NCBI GenBank assembly: GCA_027923505.1
Contig: BROI01000015.1
Location: 496,001 to 560,000, forward strand
Source: Mayamaea pseudoterrestris
Lineage: Eukaryota; Bacillariophyta; Bacillariophyceae; Sellaphorales; Sellaphoraceae
Length of the DNA: 64,000 bases
Direction: 5' to 3'
In this document: positions 31,183 through 42,868 of the stretch, piece after piece
Position numbering within the stretch: the first letter of the stretch is position 1
How the letters are laid out: each line of letters opens with the position of its first letter
The notes under the pieces: generated by a model
Database searches by the model: none
What the model was told of the DNA's origin: nothing
What the model saw: only the letters and a program-made list of their open reading frames with translations
Made by a program: the position numbers and the translations under genes

Positions 31183-31994
31183 TGCTGGCTTGAAGCACCG
31201 CGATTCTGTACTACTTTCCTCGTCTGCCGCTCGAGCAATGTTAAGTTGTGATCCCGCACAATTGCTCCTCTTTTCATCTGTCGGAGCTAAACGTATACTA
31301 AATAATCACATGGGTACTTTCTTGGAGTCATACCGGAAGCGTACTGTACTCATTATTTGATATGATATGTACTCCTTTGCAAAGACACTTGCTTGGTTGC
31401 AGATCGCAGCCTACTATCATTGCAAGTTGAAGGCGGTCGACTGCATTTGATGCGACAATCTCGATATGATTCCTCAAACGCTCGATAATAATTTGGCATG
31501 CAAAAGAACAGATCTGAAAAATGGTGTCTGCGATAAGCAAAACTCTACTTGCGCAGACACATGTGGCTGCATTCATTTCGCTGGTCGAGTCGACCTGAGC
31601 CCGAACTCTTCCTGCAAGGCATTACGATGCACATGAGGAATGAAGGGCTCGCTAGAAGATTCATGGTCCGGCGCTACAGTTGGTGCCAATTTTGAGCTTG
31701 GCGCACCAGATACGCTGTCCGCAGTCGCATTTTCCCTTTTTTGGAGACGGTGGTTCGGCAAATGCTGGACTTCCTGACTAATGACTAATGGCGTGCTGTA
31801 AATTACCGGTAGCAATGAGCTGTGTCTACTTCTTTGGTTCTGATTTAATCCAACGGCTGCCACTCACTCACGGCGCACCTTGTTTCCCAACGGCCCAAAG
31901 GTGCACGAACTGATCTACCGTAAAGGTACAACCATACTGTGAGCGAACCACCGTCCGATAAAGTACATGCATTGCATCCATCAGAACTTACACA
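31183..31994. other. Intergenic region with two weak minus-strand frames
   Basis: About 810 bp. Two abutting minus-strand frames (31863-31573 without ATG, and 31576-31328 from an ATG) look faintly protein-like but show no family motif, so I do not call a gene. A TACCGGTA palindrome lies at 31804-31811, 184 bp upstream of the next gene. Confidence 0.3.
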
Positions 31995-32558
31995 ATGGGA
32001 AATGATATTAGCTTTGCTCATGAATCTGGGCCGCACGCCTCCATTGCCGCAGCTGCAGTCGATCCTGTATTGAGCCGTCAGAATCAAGACCAACGCATCA
32101 ATGTGTCACAAGACCACAAGGCGTCAGCATCCGTTGCTACCGAAAAAATTCAAAATCTGCGAGCATCCTCCAAGAAACATCGAACACCACCGGTGGTGTC
32201 CGGCCAAGACGTTGCGCATCGCTTGCAGCCTCGCTACAAGCGCCACTTCGAGCCAGTGTATCGTTCCGACAGTCAAGTTGTCGCCTCCAAATCAGAGTTG
32301 ACACCGTCCAATGAGGCAACACTGATCCAAAAGCTCAAACACAATGCGTACCAAGCCATTCTGTTGCATGCCTCGGCAACGGGACGAAATGCCGTCCTCG
32401 ATCTTAGTTACAGCGTTTCGGTCGACGCGTGCGGCCCATCTGGAAAGGCCAGACGCGTACTTGTCACGGCACGAGGAACACCCACGGTCATTGTCCAAGA
32501 AATTCCTCTTTCGTCCCGCATGGCGCGTCAAGTCCCACTGCCATACATGGCTGTTTAA
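31995..32558 (+). CDS. Small protein with N-myristoylation motif, weakly YbjQ-like
   Basis: A single-exon 187-aa protein that starts MGNDISFAH, a strong N-myristoylation pattern (Gly2, Ser6). Residues 20-105 are polar and probably disordered. The C-terminal 80 residues have alternating hydrophobic strands and a helix: LIQKLKHNAYQAILLHAS, GRNAVLDLSYSVSVD, then KARRVLVTARGTPTVIV. The order helix, NAV-DL-x-Y strand and V-VTA-GT-x-V strand is reminiscent of the YbjQ/DUF74 fold, but the match is weak and unproven. It is probably membrane-tethered; function unknown. Confidence 0.6.
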   Translation: MGNDISFAHESGPHASIAAAAVDPVLSRQNQDQRINVSQDHKASASVATEKIQNLRASSKKHRTPPVVSGQDVAHRLQPRYKRHFEPVYRSDSQVVASKSELTPSNEATLIQKLKHNAYQAILLHASATGRNAVLDLSYSVSVDACGPSGKARRVLVTARGTPTVIVQEIPLSSRMARQVPLPYMAV

Positions 32559-33701
32559 GCTAACGAGTCGGCGTCAAGGCGTCGCCGTGGTTTTTATAGT
32601 CGGAGAACAGAAATATTATAAATGCGTGCGTTGATGTTTCGTTTCCATCGATGCTACTGTGACATTCGTCAATGCTAGACACATGTACGGTAGCGTTTTT
32701 ATTTTTATTAAAGAGAGGCCAAGCTTCCGGCTGAAATTTTGCGGCGGGGAGCGGACAACTGCAATGGAGGGTTGACGAAAAGCAAGCTCGTGTTTCGTAA
32801 GAGAACTATCACACAACTTCGCAAGCCTTTTTATAACATGTTGAAAACAGGTCGCCACGCTTCCTCGTCATGTGCACCAATTGTCTTTGACGAAAGTGGC
32901 GCTGGCATGAGCTTTCTGCACGGGTGCATCTTAAACAAATGCATACAGCTAGTGCTTGATTAGCATGTGCATCGGTAGGTACGTATATACTGCACTTATC
33001 ATCCAACATAGGCGCTGTACTGCTTTCTCGCAAACAAGTGCGATGCAGCGCGCACACTAGGCCCAAATGCTGAAATACCATTTAATCTCGCACCGACTCC
33101 ATCATAGCAGCTTTAAATCCTCCAGTTGATTGTTCCATTAAAAGCCATTGGCCAAATTATATTCCATATTCCCAGCATCCGGCATCGTCGCCGTGCAATG
33201 AGGAACAGTGCATGAAAAAGTGAGCAATCTCAGCTCCCACCAACACTTAATTTCAGACTCGCAAGATGACTCCATCATAGCAGCTTCGCATACTGTAGCT
33301 GATTCATGGCCTGGCAGCAAATGATAGCCGATGATTGACCCGTTGAAAGCCATTGGTAATAAGTAGGACGTAGTATTATACATATTACAGTATGTTGTGG
33401 CTCATGTGCAATTTAGTGGCCAAGGATTGATACCTATGCACGACAAGGATTTTCGGAAATGTCAGAGTAACAAGTTCTGGTTATTTGCTATATAATCTGA
33501 GTACTTGGCAAAGTGCTTACAAGAGAAACCAGTCCATGGTGCATGGTTCATGGTCCATGGTAAAAGGTAGAAGCAGCGATACACAATTGAATCGTTGCGA
33601 TACACAGTTCAGGTGTCTTACTGGCAATGCAGAATTCATTCGCGTGGGCAGGCCGCGTCATTTATTTACGGTTATACGACGGTTTACTTGACATCTCGAC
33701 C
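32559..33701. other. Intergenic region with a degenerate local duplication
   Basis: About 1.1 kb without a recognised gene. It contains an imperfect duplication (33093-33160 against 33267-33360) and short CATGGT-type repeats near 33537-33562. Minus-strand frames here have no recognisable family. Confidence 0.4.
33093..33360. repeat. Imperfect tandem duplication
   Basis: The words GACTCCATCATAGCAGCTT and (A/G)AAAGCCATTGG occur in the same order at 33093-33150 and at 33267-33355. The second copy has about 30 bp more between them. This looks like an old local duplication with indels. Confidence 0.45.
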
Positions 33702-35390
33702 ATGGCAGCGGCAACACAAATCCGCAACAGTTGCAGCTCTATCATCATCTTTCGTTTCGTTTTCGCCTTCAACATGGACAAGTCAAATAAGAATACCAGC
33801 GACGAGAACTATGTCGCCAAAGAACTTGTTTTGTCATTGTCGCATCAGGTGTCATTTTTCTCGTCGCCCAAAAAGTCAGCTCACCAACGTGGTTCCTTTC
33901 CCTCCCCTCGCTGCCGCTCCTTGTCGCCCGTCCAAGATAAGATTGTACCGGACAAGACACGCAAGTGTAGCTCTCTCACTAAGCGCTCTTTGACGCGAGA
34001 CGAAGTTGAGAATTCATGTCCGACGCCTATGACGCTGGTTGATTCCCAGTGGCCTCCGCAGCAGCCGCAGCTCTGCACATTGCCACCAGCCCAGGATTCA
34101 TATGCGTTGTTGAAATCCAAAGATACTTCCGATGAGCCTTCACAGCAACCTCATTCGCCGGCCGAACCAGCCAAGGATTCGCCTTGCAAGGAGAAGCTTC
34201 AGCTTCATTCATCACCATCAGAGCCTTCCCATGGTCCACCTTTGCTCCAGTACGAAAAGGCCACCGTCGAGCAACAAGTCGCAAAACTCCAAGCCGAGAA
34301 GGCCACCGTCGAGCTACAAGTCGCAATGCTTCATCGCGAGAAGACTATCATTGAAGGACGAGTTGCCAAGCTCCGTGTCGAAGAAGACGCTCACTTTCGT
34401 GACTTGCTGAAATTTCACGAGGAGAAGGGCGCCCTCACGTGGCAAAAGAAGTACGTCGAGCTCGAGACCACGATTATCGAACGCGAAAAACTTTTAAGCG
34501 AGCAGCAGAAAGCCGAGCTGACCGAGCGTGCCATGTCTCTCCAGAAACAAGAGCACGAACTCGACCAGGAAAAGATCGCATTTTTGAAGGGAAAGGAGGA
34601 GCTCAAGCTATCGCAGGCAGCCTTTTTCAAAGAAAAAGAGGAATTCAAACGGACCAAGGAATTTATTATGGCGAAGTTCCAGGAGGCGAAAGAGGAAACT
34701 GGTACCATGGAAGATTTCGCCTCTTCCACGCCGATGGAGTTCAAAAACATTACTTGCTGGACGAATGATGCGTTTCGCGCCAGCAACGACAACGCCTCGG
34801 AGGGAGACCTTGGGATGTCCTCGGTAACGGAACAATACCGCGGCACTCTCTCTTGCTGGACCCATGATCAGCTTTCGAACAAGCATCGCTTGGAAAAAAT
34901 CGTTCGGGAATCTGAGGGACCCGACAAAATCGTCTTTGTTTTGACGCAGGATTCATTTATTGTCAAGGATGGATTTATTGTTGTGCCGGACGCACTAAAG
35001 CAAACATTTGAACGCTGCAAGGACGAAATTCCTGAAATTCCTGATATTCGCGTCGACATTAAATATTATGCTTGGTCCGAATCCAAAACGGAATTGGTTT
35101 TTAAACACTACAAATCCTTGCTCGCCAATGCTCGCTCCCTCGCTATGGAAGGTCAAATGTTGCACGTCGTCATGACTCCACGCATTGCTGGGATGATTTC
35201 GTATGAGAAGGCGGCGATGCTAGGCGACACGTATGTCATGAGTTCGACCCTTCCTGTTGCCTTCGCGGCGACCGGAGGCAACGAGCACCAGAACGACGAG
35301 AACCTTGCTTCCGCGGATATCGTCGAAACTCGGGAGCTCAAGCGCAAATTGAAAAAGAAAAATATGTGCAAGGCTATCCGTTGCGGATGA
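33702..35390 (+). CDS. Orphan coiled-coil protein
   Basis: A single-exon protein of about 562 aa from the ATG at 33702; other in-frame ATGs lie at 33627 and 33774, the latter giving MDKSNKNTSDEN. The N-terminal 190 residues are Ser/Pro/Lys-rich. A coiled coil of about 170 residues follows; it contains three internal repeats of about 16 residues around EKATVE-x-QVAKLQAEK. After it come CWTNDAFRAS and CWTHDQLSNK, two related short motifs. A globular C-terminal domain of about 170 residues has strands IVFVLTQDSFIV and RVDIKYYAW, and ends in a basic stretch. No known family is recognised. Confidence 0.6.
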   Translation: MAAATQIRNSCSSIIIFRFVFAFNMDKSNKNTSDENYVAKELVLSLSHQVSFFSSPKKSAHQRGSFPSPRCRSLSPVQDKIVPDKTRKCSSLTKRSLTRDEVENSCPTPMTLVDSQWPPQQPQLCTLPPAQDSYALLKSKDTSDEPSQQPHSPAEPAKDSPCKEKLQLHSSPSEPSHGPPLLQYEKATVEQQVAKLQAEKATVELQVAMLHREKTIIEGRVAKLRVEEDAHFRDLLKFHEEKGALTWQKKYVELETTIIEREKLLSEQQKAELTERAMSLQKQEHELDQEKIAFLKGKEELKLSQAAFFKEKEEFKRTKEFIMAKFQEAKEETGTMEDFASSTPMEFKNITCWTNDAFRASNDNASEGDLGMSSVTEQYRGTLSCWTHDQLSNKHRLEKIVRESEGPDKIVFVLTQDSFIVKDGFIVVPDALKQTFERCKDEIPEIPDIRVDIKYYAWSESKTELVFKHYKSLLANARSLAMEGQMLHVVMTPRIAGMISYEKAAMLGDTYVMSSTLPVAFAATGGNEHQNDENLASADIVETRELKRKLKKKNMCKAIRCG

Positions 35391-35795
35391 ATCTCCGGAT
35401 GACGACTACATTTTCGTGTAAACTAAAACTGCGTATCCACAAACTAATAATTTAGTCTTGTACCACACAGTCGCTTTTGTACAACTACACCGCGTGGTCG
35501 TCATGTCCAATTGGTTTTCTGCAGTAGTCACATGAATTGCTGGCTTGTCCATGGAGATAAACGATGGGTCTGAGCAGTCGTTTACATCTCCTTTCGTCAG
35601 ACGAGATGAGAAACACCTCAACGTTCATTTATAATGCTGTGATACGCTAGATCAACTCTTTGCATCGATATAAGCAAGGTTCTGTAGTGTTTCGAGTGAG
35701 TCTAATCTGCGCCTTGATTGATGACCAAATGACCGGAACAGCATTGACGCCCTTTTATCGTCCGCGTTGGACCTTTCCACATGGAAATCCTCCGC
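35391..35795. other. Intergenic region
   Basis: About 400 bp between two converging genes; nothing recognisable. Confidence 0.4.
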
Positions 35796-37306
35796 CTAGT
35801 CGAGGGTAGCATCAAGTTTCGTGAGCGACTGTCGCCAGTAATCATCACTGGGAAAGTGTTCGTCGTAGTCATCATCTCGCTCCGTTCGTATCTCTCGAAA
35901 CGGCATTAACGATGTTGTTAACTTTGTCTGTAGCGGCAGCATTCCAATGCCAAAGCGTCCTTTTAATATGGAATCGCGTAGTGTGTTGATTCCAATGATT
36001 ATGCGTTTAATGGCACTTGTCGGTTTTGGGCCAAAGGACAAATCAAAAAGTGCCTTGGCTTCTGGCACTTGCTGAATCGAGTATTCGAGCAATGCTTTCC
36101 GCAGCGAAAGTTTCTTGTTTTCAGCATTATAATGCTTGTTTAGCATATCAACCAAAAGCATGGCATCAACGAGGGCGGAATTGACGCCTTGTCCAGAGAC
36201 GCCTCCTGTAGCATGCGCCGCATCACCGAGCAAGACAGCTTTGTGTGAGTAAGCAAATGTGTTGCACTTGACTAAAGAGGCCGTTGATGTTTCTGGGGTG
36301 GCAGCTAATTGTCTGGCGACTTCCGCCAGGTCCGCTCCTTGAAGTTTGGGCCATCGCGCAGACAAGACTTGCTCAAGCTCGGTTGTATTACTACTGCTCA
36401 GCACAGTATCAGTAGCGTTGTTGCCTGCGAATAGTATGCAACAGGAGCCTTGTTTTGTCGGCTCAATGAAGGCAGTCACTGCACCAGCCTTGGGTAAAAG
36501 TAGCGCGACGGCAGTCGCATCCACACGCGGAGGCATGAATTCAAGTCGAACGACCTTGTAATGGCCGGGAATGGGCTCTCGTACCGTCTCAAATGCCGGC
36601 CATGTCTCGTCGATGGCTTTGCGAACAACCGAGTTGACGCCATCACATCCAAGAACGACATCAAATTTCATTGTTTCTCCTTTGGACGTCGTCAATTGCT
36701 GCTTGGTCAAGTCGATGGTTTGCACGCGTTGATCAAAGTAGAATTGAACCAATCCACTGTTCGAATGTCGTTTCTCCAGCTCATCCACCAGCACTCGACA
36801 CAGATCATTCTGATATAGCAATATACTCGGCTCAACGACACGGCCTTGCTCGGGTTGTTCCCCATCGCCAACGTCGCGAAGGCGTAGCTTGAGGCCAAAC
36901 GGCAAGTACAAGTCGAATCGTTCCGACGCGAAGCCTTGACTGCGAATGGCGTTCCATAGCTCCATGTCAACACTTTTAATGCTGGTTCGGCCTCGTCTTC
37001 CAATGCCCAAGGCGTACGCGCGCCCCTTGTCGGTCGGACTGAACCGCGGCCGGCCTTCCAGCAGCGAACACTTGCGCCAGCTTGTGCAAGTCGATGAGCC
37101 GCTAGCAAGCCACTCGGGCCAGCGCCAACAATGCAGATTGACAACGAAGTGAGATCATTTGTTCTTGATGATATTAAAGATGATTTGGAAGATAGTGCAA
37201 ATGGCGACACTGTAGATTGTTTGTTAGCTGGTTTCTCGCTCAGTGGAAAAGTAAAGCATGAAGCTGCATTGCTCGAAAGCAGAAATACAAGAAACTTTGC
37301 AAGCAT
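35796..37306 (-). CDS. Plastid-targeted FAD-dependent monooxygenase, one frameshift
   Basis: The gene starts at the ATG at 37306 with a signal peptide and an ASAFAP-like site (NAASCFTFP), so plastid import is likely. The FAD-binding motif GAGPSGLLAAHRLAQAG follows. Near 37065 the coding pattern changes frame: the upstream frame ends its homology at QAGASVR, and the downstream frame resumes as LLEGRPRFSPTDKGRAY. One missing base explains it; no intron is possible there. Downstream are the second FAD motif GDAAHATGGVSGQG and a C-terminal helix region. Intact length would be about 500 aa. The family is the flavin hydroxylase group that includes kynurenine 3-monooxygenase and zeaxanthin epoxidase; the substrate is unknown. 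Either a sequence error or a recent loss is possible; the otherwise clean frames favour an error. Confidence 0.8.
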
Positions 37307-38552
37307 GGCTTCTTGATGCGACTACGTCAATGAGCCTTGTTCGTGAGAACCTTAGGACCTTATTCGCTGGTCGCCTCTGCGTGCGTTAACTGTAAAACGA
37401 AGAGATCGATTTCACCCGATCGTCCTCCATGGTTGGCGCAAACGTTTCGACGAGATGGAGTACGCACGTGTATCAAGGATCGCATATCAGTCATATCCGC
37501 CTACAGCTGTTTCAAGTGAAAGAAAATGTGACACAATGATATTTCCGGCTGTTTCGTCCTTGTTGAGGTTCTCAAAACGCTGATTTACGCTATGCTTCCT
37601 TTTGCGGCTTCATCATCCTCGAGGCAAGCTCGACTTGCTGCTCGCATAATTCTCATAAAACAACAAGCTGTCAAACTTGTTGAGCACTGCCGAGGTTTGG
37701 GATGCAGCGCATATTCTCGTCATTGGCGGTATGAATGATGATGAACGCCACCCTTGAACACTTGCAATTGGCTATTTTGGTTGAACAGGAAATGACTTTA
37801 AGAACGTTGTGTGGATAACGTCGTGCTGAACAAAAGCATCAAGCGTTTGGCCTTGCCGACTGTACAATAAACGAGTGATTTCATTGTAGTCGAGCTCTGC
37901 GAGATCCAATTGCCCAAAGCCATTTGGAGGGCCTGGGCCTATCGTGGGCAAGCTCTGGCTTGTCCGAGGAAGCAATATCAGCTATTTCAACTGACTTGGC
38001 TACCGGTACAAGCATTATCCACACGACAACTGCGATTGTGCGGCATCGCTTCAGCTTTAACATGTGGAATCCCGGTTATTGCACACTGGCAAGAGCAAGC
38101 AGACCCGCAGCTTCGCACTCTCCATCTCATCTTCCGTGGTAGTATATCCAAATAATATAATAGCAGCGGTTGGAATACGTTTTTAGAGACGCGCTTTGCT
38201 AGCGAAAGCTTTTTGGTTTGATAACTATTGAGAGATTTAGTGCAAGTAATTTCAAGGACTTGACCAGAGTTCGAGTTTTCATCACATTGAGCTAAGGAAA
38301 AAGTCAATAAGTTTAAATCAACTTCACTTGAGTGACTCCGCAGCAACCATAACTTGGTGGGCAAGATTTCAGCTCCCCCTTGGCTTCGGAGAGGATAGCT
38401 ACTACTTTATGCATGTAGCGCTGCGACTTTTCATTGCATCGAATCCTTTCGCCTTCTGCAAGCACGGCATCATCGCGATCATTGATCATTCGACTCGTTC
38501 CCAGATTCTGCACCAACGACGCACCTGCTAGTCTTTGAAATCTTAGAGAGCC
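37307..38552. other. Intergenic region with a possible small secreted-protein frame
   Basis: About 1.2 kb. On the minus strand, an ATG at 38063 opens a frame with a clear signal-peptide look (KRCRTIAVVVWIMLVPVAKS). The protein-like pattern then seems to pass to another frame (GFGQLDLAELDYNEITRLLY) that stops at 37772. Without a convincing intron I do not call it a gene. TACCGGTA occurs at 38001-38008. Confidence 0.3.
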
Positions 38553-41500
38553 ATGTCGCACATAGAGCCTCTCTTGCCAAAGGATCTCGACGTGGAGGAA
38601 GCCGAGACGGCAAACATCGAGTCGTTGGAGCAAGGGGTGCTGAGTTCGACGAAACACGATTATATTCAAGGCGATGGAGTCAATAGCCGCAGCTTTTCCC
38701 TGCCATCAAGTACTAAAAGGAAGTTTCAGCGTGGAGTTCGCAAGGCCATGATCGCCAAACAGCTTGCAAATAACAAGGTCGGAGTTCATCGTCGGAAAAA
38801 CTCGACTGCCAAGGACATGCTCCGTCAAATTTCAATCGACACTTCGAATGCTGCTTGTACTCAGAATTCTACACAGCAAAGCAAGAGCCATCAGTCTCGT
38901 CGCAGTTTTGAAGACGTCATGTTTCTTACACCGCTTCTTGACGATACTGACAGTGCGGATTCTGCTGATGACGACGGCAACGACAACAATGGAGGCACTC
39001 AATACGGAACATTGCCTGGAAGCAGATCATCGCATCGACTCAGCCGGCCCATCAACACAAATGCAAACACTGATTCATTTTGTTGGAGTAGTCGCATTTC
39101 TCGCAACTTTTGCTGGACTTCTATACAAGCGGTTTTTCACAGCATGCTCCTATGGATTGCCCTGCCATGCGCGATAGCCGCGCTCATTCTCTACTACATG
39201 TTTTCCAATCCAGTCATTGACTTTTTGCCGGGATCTGTCACGATTGCCTGGTGGTTCAACTTCGCTGCGAGACAAACTGTCACTTTTGAACTTGCGCGGT
39301 TGCTGCAGTATGTATTTGTGGATTCCTTGCTGCTCAAGTCAAGGTGGGATCACAGTCAGATAGTGAGCTTTGTCGCATACCACGTACAAGGATGGCCCTT
39401 CATTCTTATTGCGTGGGCGACGATTGACATGTTTGTATTGCATGGCAACAATCAATACCACCTGCATTGGCTTTGGTGGACGAAGTGGAAGATTTACACC
39501 AGCGAGGCAAACTCGGGTGCTTACATTTTGACGTCTGGACTGTACCTGCGTATTCTACTGTCCATGATGTTTCTTGGTGTTGCAACTGCCACCAAACGAT
39601 GCATATTGGAATTGAAATTTGGAGGAAGACTTCATAGGACATTTCAGCCGAAGCTAGAGCAAATTTTGAGGGTACAATCGTCGCACATGTGACTCGGAAA
39701 CGGTTCGTCATTTACTAACTCCTTTTCATACTTGTTCGTCGCAGGAAATTGTGCTTGTGACTGAAATAGCTGCGCTTGGGGAAGAGGCCGACCGTGTGGA
39801 AGATTTGGAAGATGTCGATACGGCGAGTTTTCGAACAAAGGTCGATCAGGACATTGGTGTGGCCTCACAGGCGGTCAATTGGTCCACCGCTAGCATCGCC
39901 AACCTTTCCAATGCCAATTCGGCGGCGGGGAATGCACCGACCCCGGGCGCGGTGGATAGTAGCAAGGAAGGTGCAGGTGTGGACTTGACTGCAGCAGTCT
40001 TAAGTAATGGAAACAATTCAATCGCCGGCATCGAAGCTTTTCTCGATCGTTGGGAAGAGCCGACGCACAATGGTAAAAAGGTACGGGCAAAAAAGGTGAT
40101 ATTTATGTAGCGAATGGGACATTGACTCACCATCTCTTGACAATGCGTATTAGGACTCGGTTATTGGAGTAAATGACGCAGTAACGTTTCGTCAAGTCCT
40201 TGCCCACTTGAGGAAAAAGACACCTTTTGGTGAATCGTTTGGCCCGACCTGGAACCGGCAAGTAACTATCACATCCTCGCAAACATTATACAATCGCTTG
40301 CTAAAGCTTTCCGATGCATCGATGAAGTCTCTTCCATTCGATACACTTTCAGTCATAGCTTATGGAAGCGATGGTACGATGGACAATGCCAAGCTCGATG
40401 CGGTGCGCAAAGTATTCTGTCCTGATGCACAAGGACAACTCCCTTTGATCGCCTTTGTTGGTTCAGTCGATGCTGTATACAAGCGACTTCGATTCTTCCA
40501 GGCGTCGGTAGCAAATGCTTCCAAGCTTGATAAAGTGCTAGAGGATACGCTGAATGTGGTTTTCTTCTTCGTATTGGGATTGCTGATTCTTGTTTTCATG
40601 AACTTTAACCCTTGGCCAGTTCTCGTCTCCATCACTTCACTGCTTGGTACGTGATCACCACTTGTAAACAAGATTTATAACGTGTAGGCAGAACTTGACT
40701 GACTCTCTTTGTTGCTGCAGTCTCTGTATCCTTTGCTTTGGGTACCAGCTTGTCAAAATGGGTGGAAGGAATTTTGCTCATCGCCGTTCGACGTCCTTAC
40801 GATCTCGGAGACAGGATCATCATCACAAGGTAAGATGATTGTGAAGTGCACTACAATTACGCTCGTTCGTCAGATTAACAACATTTTCCTTGTTGCGCAG
40901 CGCTGAATCTCTTGAAAGCCCTGGGTCGTCTGCGAGTTGGTATGTTGAGGGTAAGTATCATATTCCCACTCGAAGAAAGCGCTATTCGCAACAGATCGCT
41001 CACTCCACAATCGTTTGAATCAGATATCAACTTGTTTTCGACCACGTTGCGGTACGCACGGACGAATGAGGTCAGCTCATTGAACAATTCGAGCATTGCT
41101 GCGAGCCGCATCATTAACTGCAACCGCTCCAGCCACGCCATTGTTTTTCTGGACAAGGTCACTCATATTTCAATTCTCGACAGCAAGAATCTTGAGCAGT
41201 TTCAATTGAGTCTTGAAAACTATGTGCGTGATCACCCTCGTATTTGGGACAGTCTCGCATTTCTTCGCATCGAAAGCATAGATACGAATGAGGAGCAAGT
41301 CAAGTTCTCCATGGCCTTCCGACACCGCAATAGTTGGCAGGATGCAGGCCGGATTCTTCTGAATCGCGCCGACTTGGTGCGCTTCGTCTTTGATGCGCTG
41401 AAAGGTAAGCACAGTAAACGGCTAAATTTTTTGTCCCATTTGCTTCAACTCACTTTACTACGCGTTGCTCTTTTGGCGCGTACCCAGGCCTTGACGCTGC

Positions 41501-41681
41501 ATATGACACTCCGCCTATTCGCCAATTGGTGTATTATGGTGGTGAACTAGAGGAGGGACAAGTGAAGGATTACAAGCTCAACCTTTTGAACGCTGCGAAC
41601 ATTCGGAAAAAGTCTGGTCGTCCGCAGAGTCTTTCCGTCGACCTTTTCGATAGTTTACAAAAGCCTTTGGAAGGGGAGTAA
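38553..41681 (+). CDS. MscS-family mechanosensitive ion channel
   Basis: Seven exons, 38553-39671, 39745-40080, 40154-40646, 40721-40829, 40901-40950, 41024-41404 and 41488-41681, with six introns of 71-83 bp; the product is 893 aa. All joins keep frame (QILR|EIVLV, ITSLL|VSVSFALG, RIIIT|SAESLESPG, WYVE|DINLFS, DALK|GLDAAYD). A polar N-terminus of about 200 residues precedes several membrane segments. The MscS core follows: pore helix and beta domain in SVSFALGTSLSKWVEGILL, RRPYDLGDRI and the typical SAESLESPGSSASWYVED. The cytosolic C-terminal part ends with a Lys/Arg-rich tail. MscS-like channels open on membrane tension and relieve osmotic stress; in algae they occur in plasma, plastid or ER membranes. 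The donor at the end of exon 2 could also be 15 nt downstream. Confidence 0.9.
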
Positions 41682-41742
41682 AATGGATGAAATATATTCA
41701 CTGGTCTTATATGTGCAGTGCTTTCTCTAGAGTGTTAAATGA

Positions 41743-42714
41743 CTACCTTGCGGCTTCTAAGCTAGCTCCTACATTCTTCGCACCGGCTTCATCGTCCTCG
41801 TCGTCATCCACGTCCGTCTGAAAGAATGTATAGCTCAACGTGACGCTTCTCACATAGCTGACCTGAGGATCCTTCAAAAAGTCTGGATCGATAAAGAAGA
41901 AGACAGGCATGTCGACCGTTTCGCCCGGCAGCAATCGCTGCTCCTCAAAGCAAAAGCACTGAATCTTTTGAAAGTACAGGCCCACCTTCGGCGGATGTAC
42001 ATTATAAGTAGCAACGCCAGTGATGGCCTTGTCAGAGTGGTTGGTGACGCGAAAGAAACTCAGAGCAGTTTCGCCTGGAACAACCTTGACATCCAACTGC
42101 ACTGGCACAAAGCTCCATGGAAGTACATCACCAACCGTGGTATCAAAGCGAATCGTGACCATATCGGCATTCTTGACGGGCTTCAAAGACGCCAATCGCG
42201 CGGCAGCATCCTCGTCGGTCCACGTATGGACTCGCGTGGAGCTGCCAGAGTTGCCAAAGAAGGCCGGTAGCTGGACTCGATCAAGTGCGGCTTGAAACAA
42301 GGCTGCGACGGAACCCTCCTCGGGAGGCGCTTCATTGATTTGAAAGCGCTGCGTCGTTCCGCCAAAGCCGGTCGTTTGACAGAAAACCTTGTAGAGTGGC
42401 ACGGCTGCGTAGGTTGCCGCAAGCGCCCCAATCACGACGGCGGCAGCGTACCAGGCTATCTGCACGTTGCGTTCCTCCATGGAAATAATGCCGTTGCGGT
42501 TCGATGACTTGTTGTTTCCAAATAGTTTGTAGTAGAGTGTATCTTCACGCTTGCGTTTATAATAATCTAAAGCTGATTGCTGGCGGCGGTGGACATCATC
42601 CGAAAACAAGCGACGACGCATGGTGCAGATGCGCGTCATGTCGACATTTATTCGCTGCATCGCTCTGCATCGCAATTCTGAAGCAAACACGATATTTCTA
42701 ACCAATCTGTGCAT
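41743..42714 (-). CDS. COX11: Cytochrome c oxidase assembly protein COX11
   Basis: A single-exon 323-aa protein. It has an Arg-rich mitochondrial presequence, one membrane span (residues about 83-105) ending in AAVPLYKVFCQTTGFGGT, and an immunoglobulin-like domain. The copper-binding motif is CFCFEEQ, followed by PVFFFIDPDF, both diagnostic for CtaG/Cox11. An insertion of about 45 residues separates the membrane segment region from the core domain, and the tail is acidic. COX11 delivers Cu(I) to the CuB site of cytochrome oxidase subunit 1 in the inner mitochondrial membrane. The stop lies only 61 bp from the stop of the MscS channel gene on the other strand. Confidence 0.95.
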   Translation of the reverse strand: MHRLVRNIVFASELRCRAMQRINVDMTRICTMRRRLFSDDVHRRQQSALDYYKRKREDTLYYKLFGNNKSSNRNGIISMEERNVQIAWYAAAVVIGALAATYAAVPLYKVFCQTTGFGGTTQRFQINEAPPEEGSVAALFQAALDRVQLPAFFGNSGSSTRVHTWTDEDAAARLASLKPVKNADMVTIRFDTTVGDVLPWSFVPVQLDVKVVPGETALSFFRVTNHSDKAITGVATYNVHPPKVGLYFQKIQCFCFEEQRLLPGETVDMPVFFFIDPDFLKDPQVSYVRSVTLSYTFFQTDVDDDEDDEAGAKNVGASLEAAR

Positions 42715-42868
42715 CTTGTTCTCTATGTAAGGTAATGAAGAGTCAATAAAACGATTACCAGTGGATGTGGGATGCTATTTCGGCCATGGTCGCGCGTCGC
42801 ATGAATGCGGTGGTCGACACTCGCCTTTCGCTTTTCAAGAGTGCTCTTCGCCTACCACTTGTTTAACC

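Noticed and set aside
31328-31863. Two abutting minus-strand frames as a possible gene
   Set aside because: The first lacks an ATG, no convincing intron links them, and neither shows a recognisable domain.
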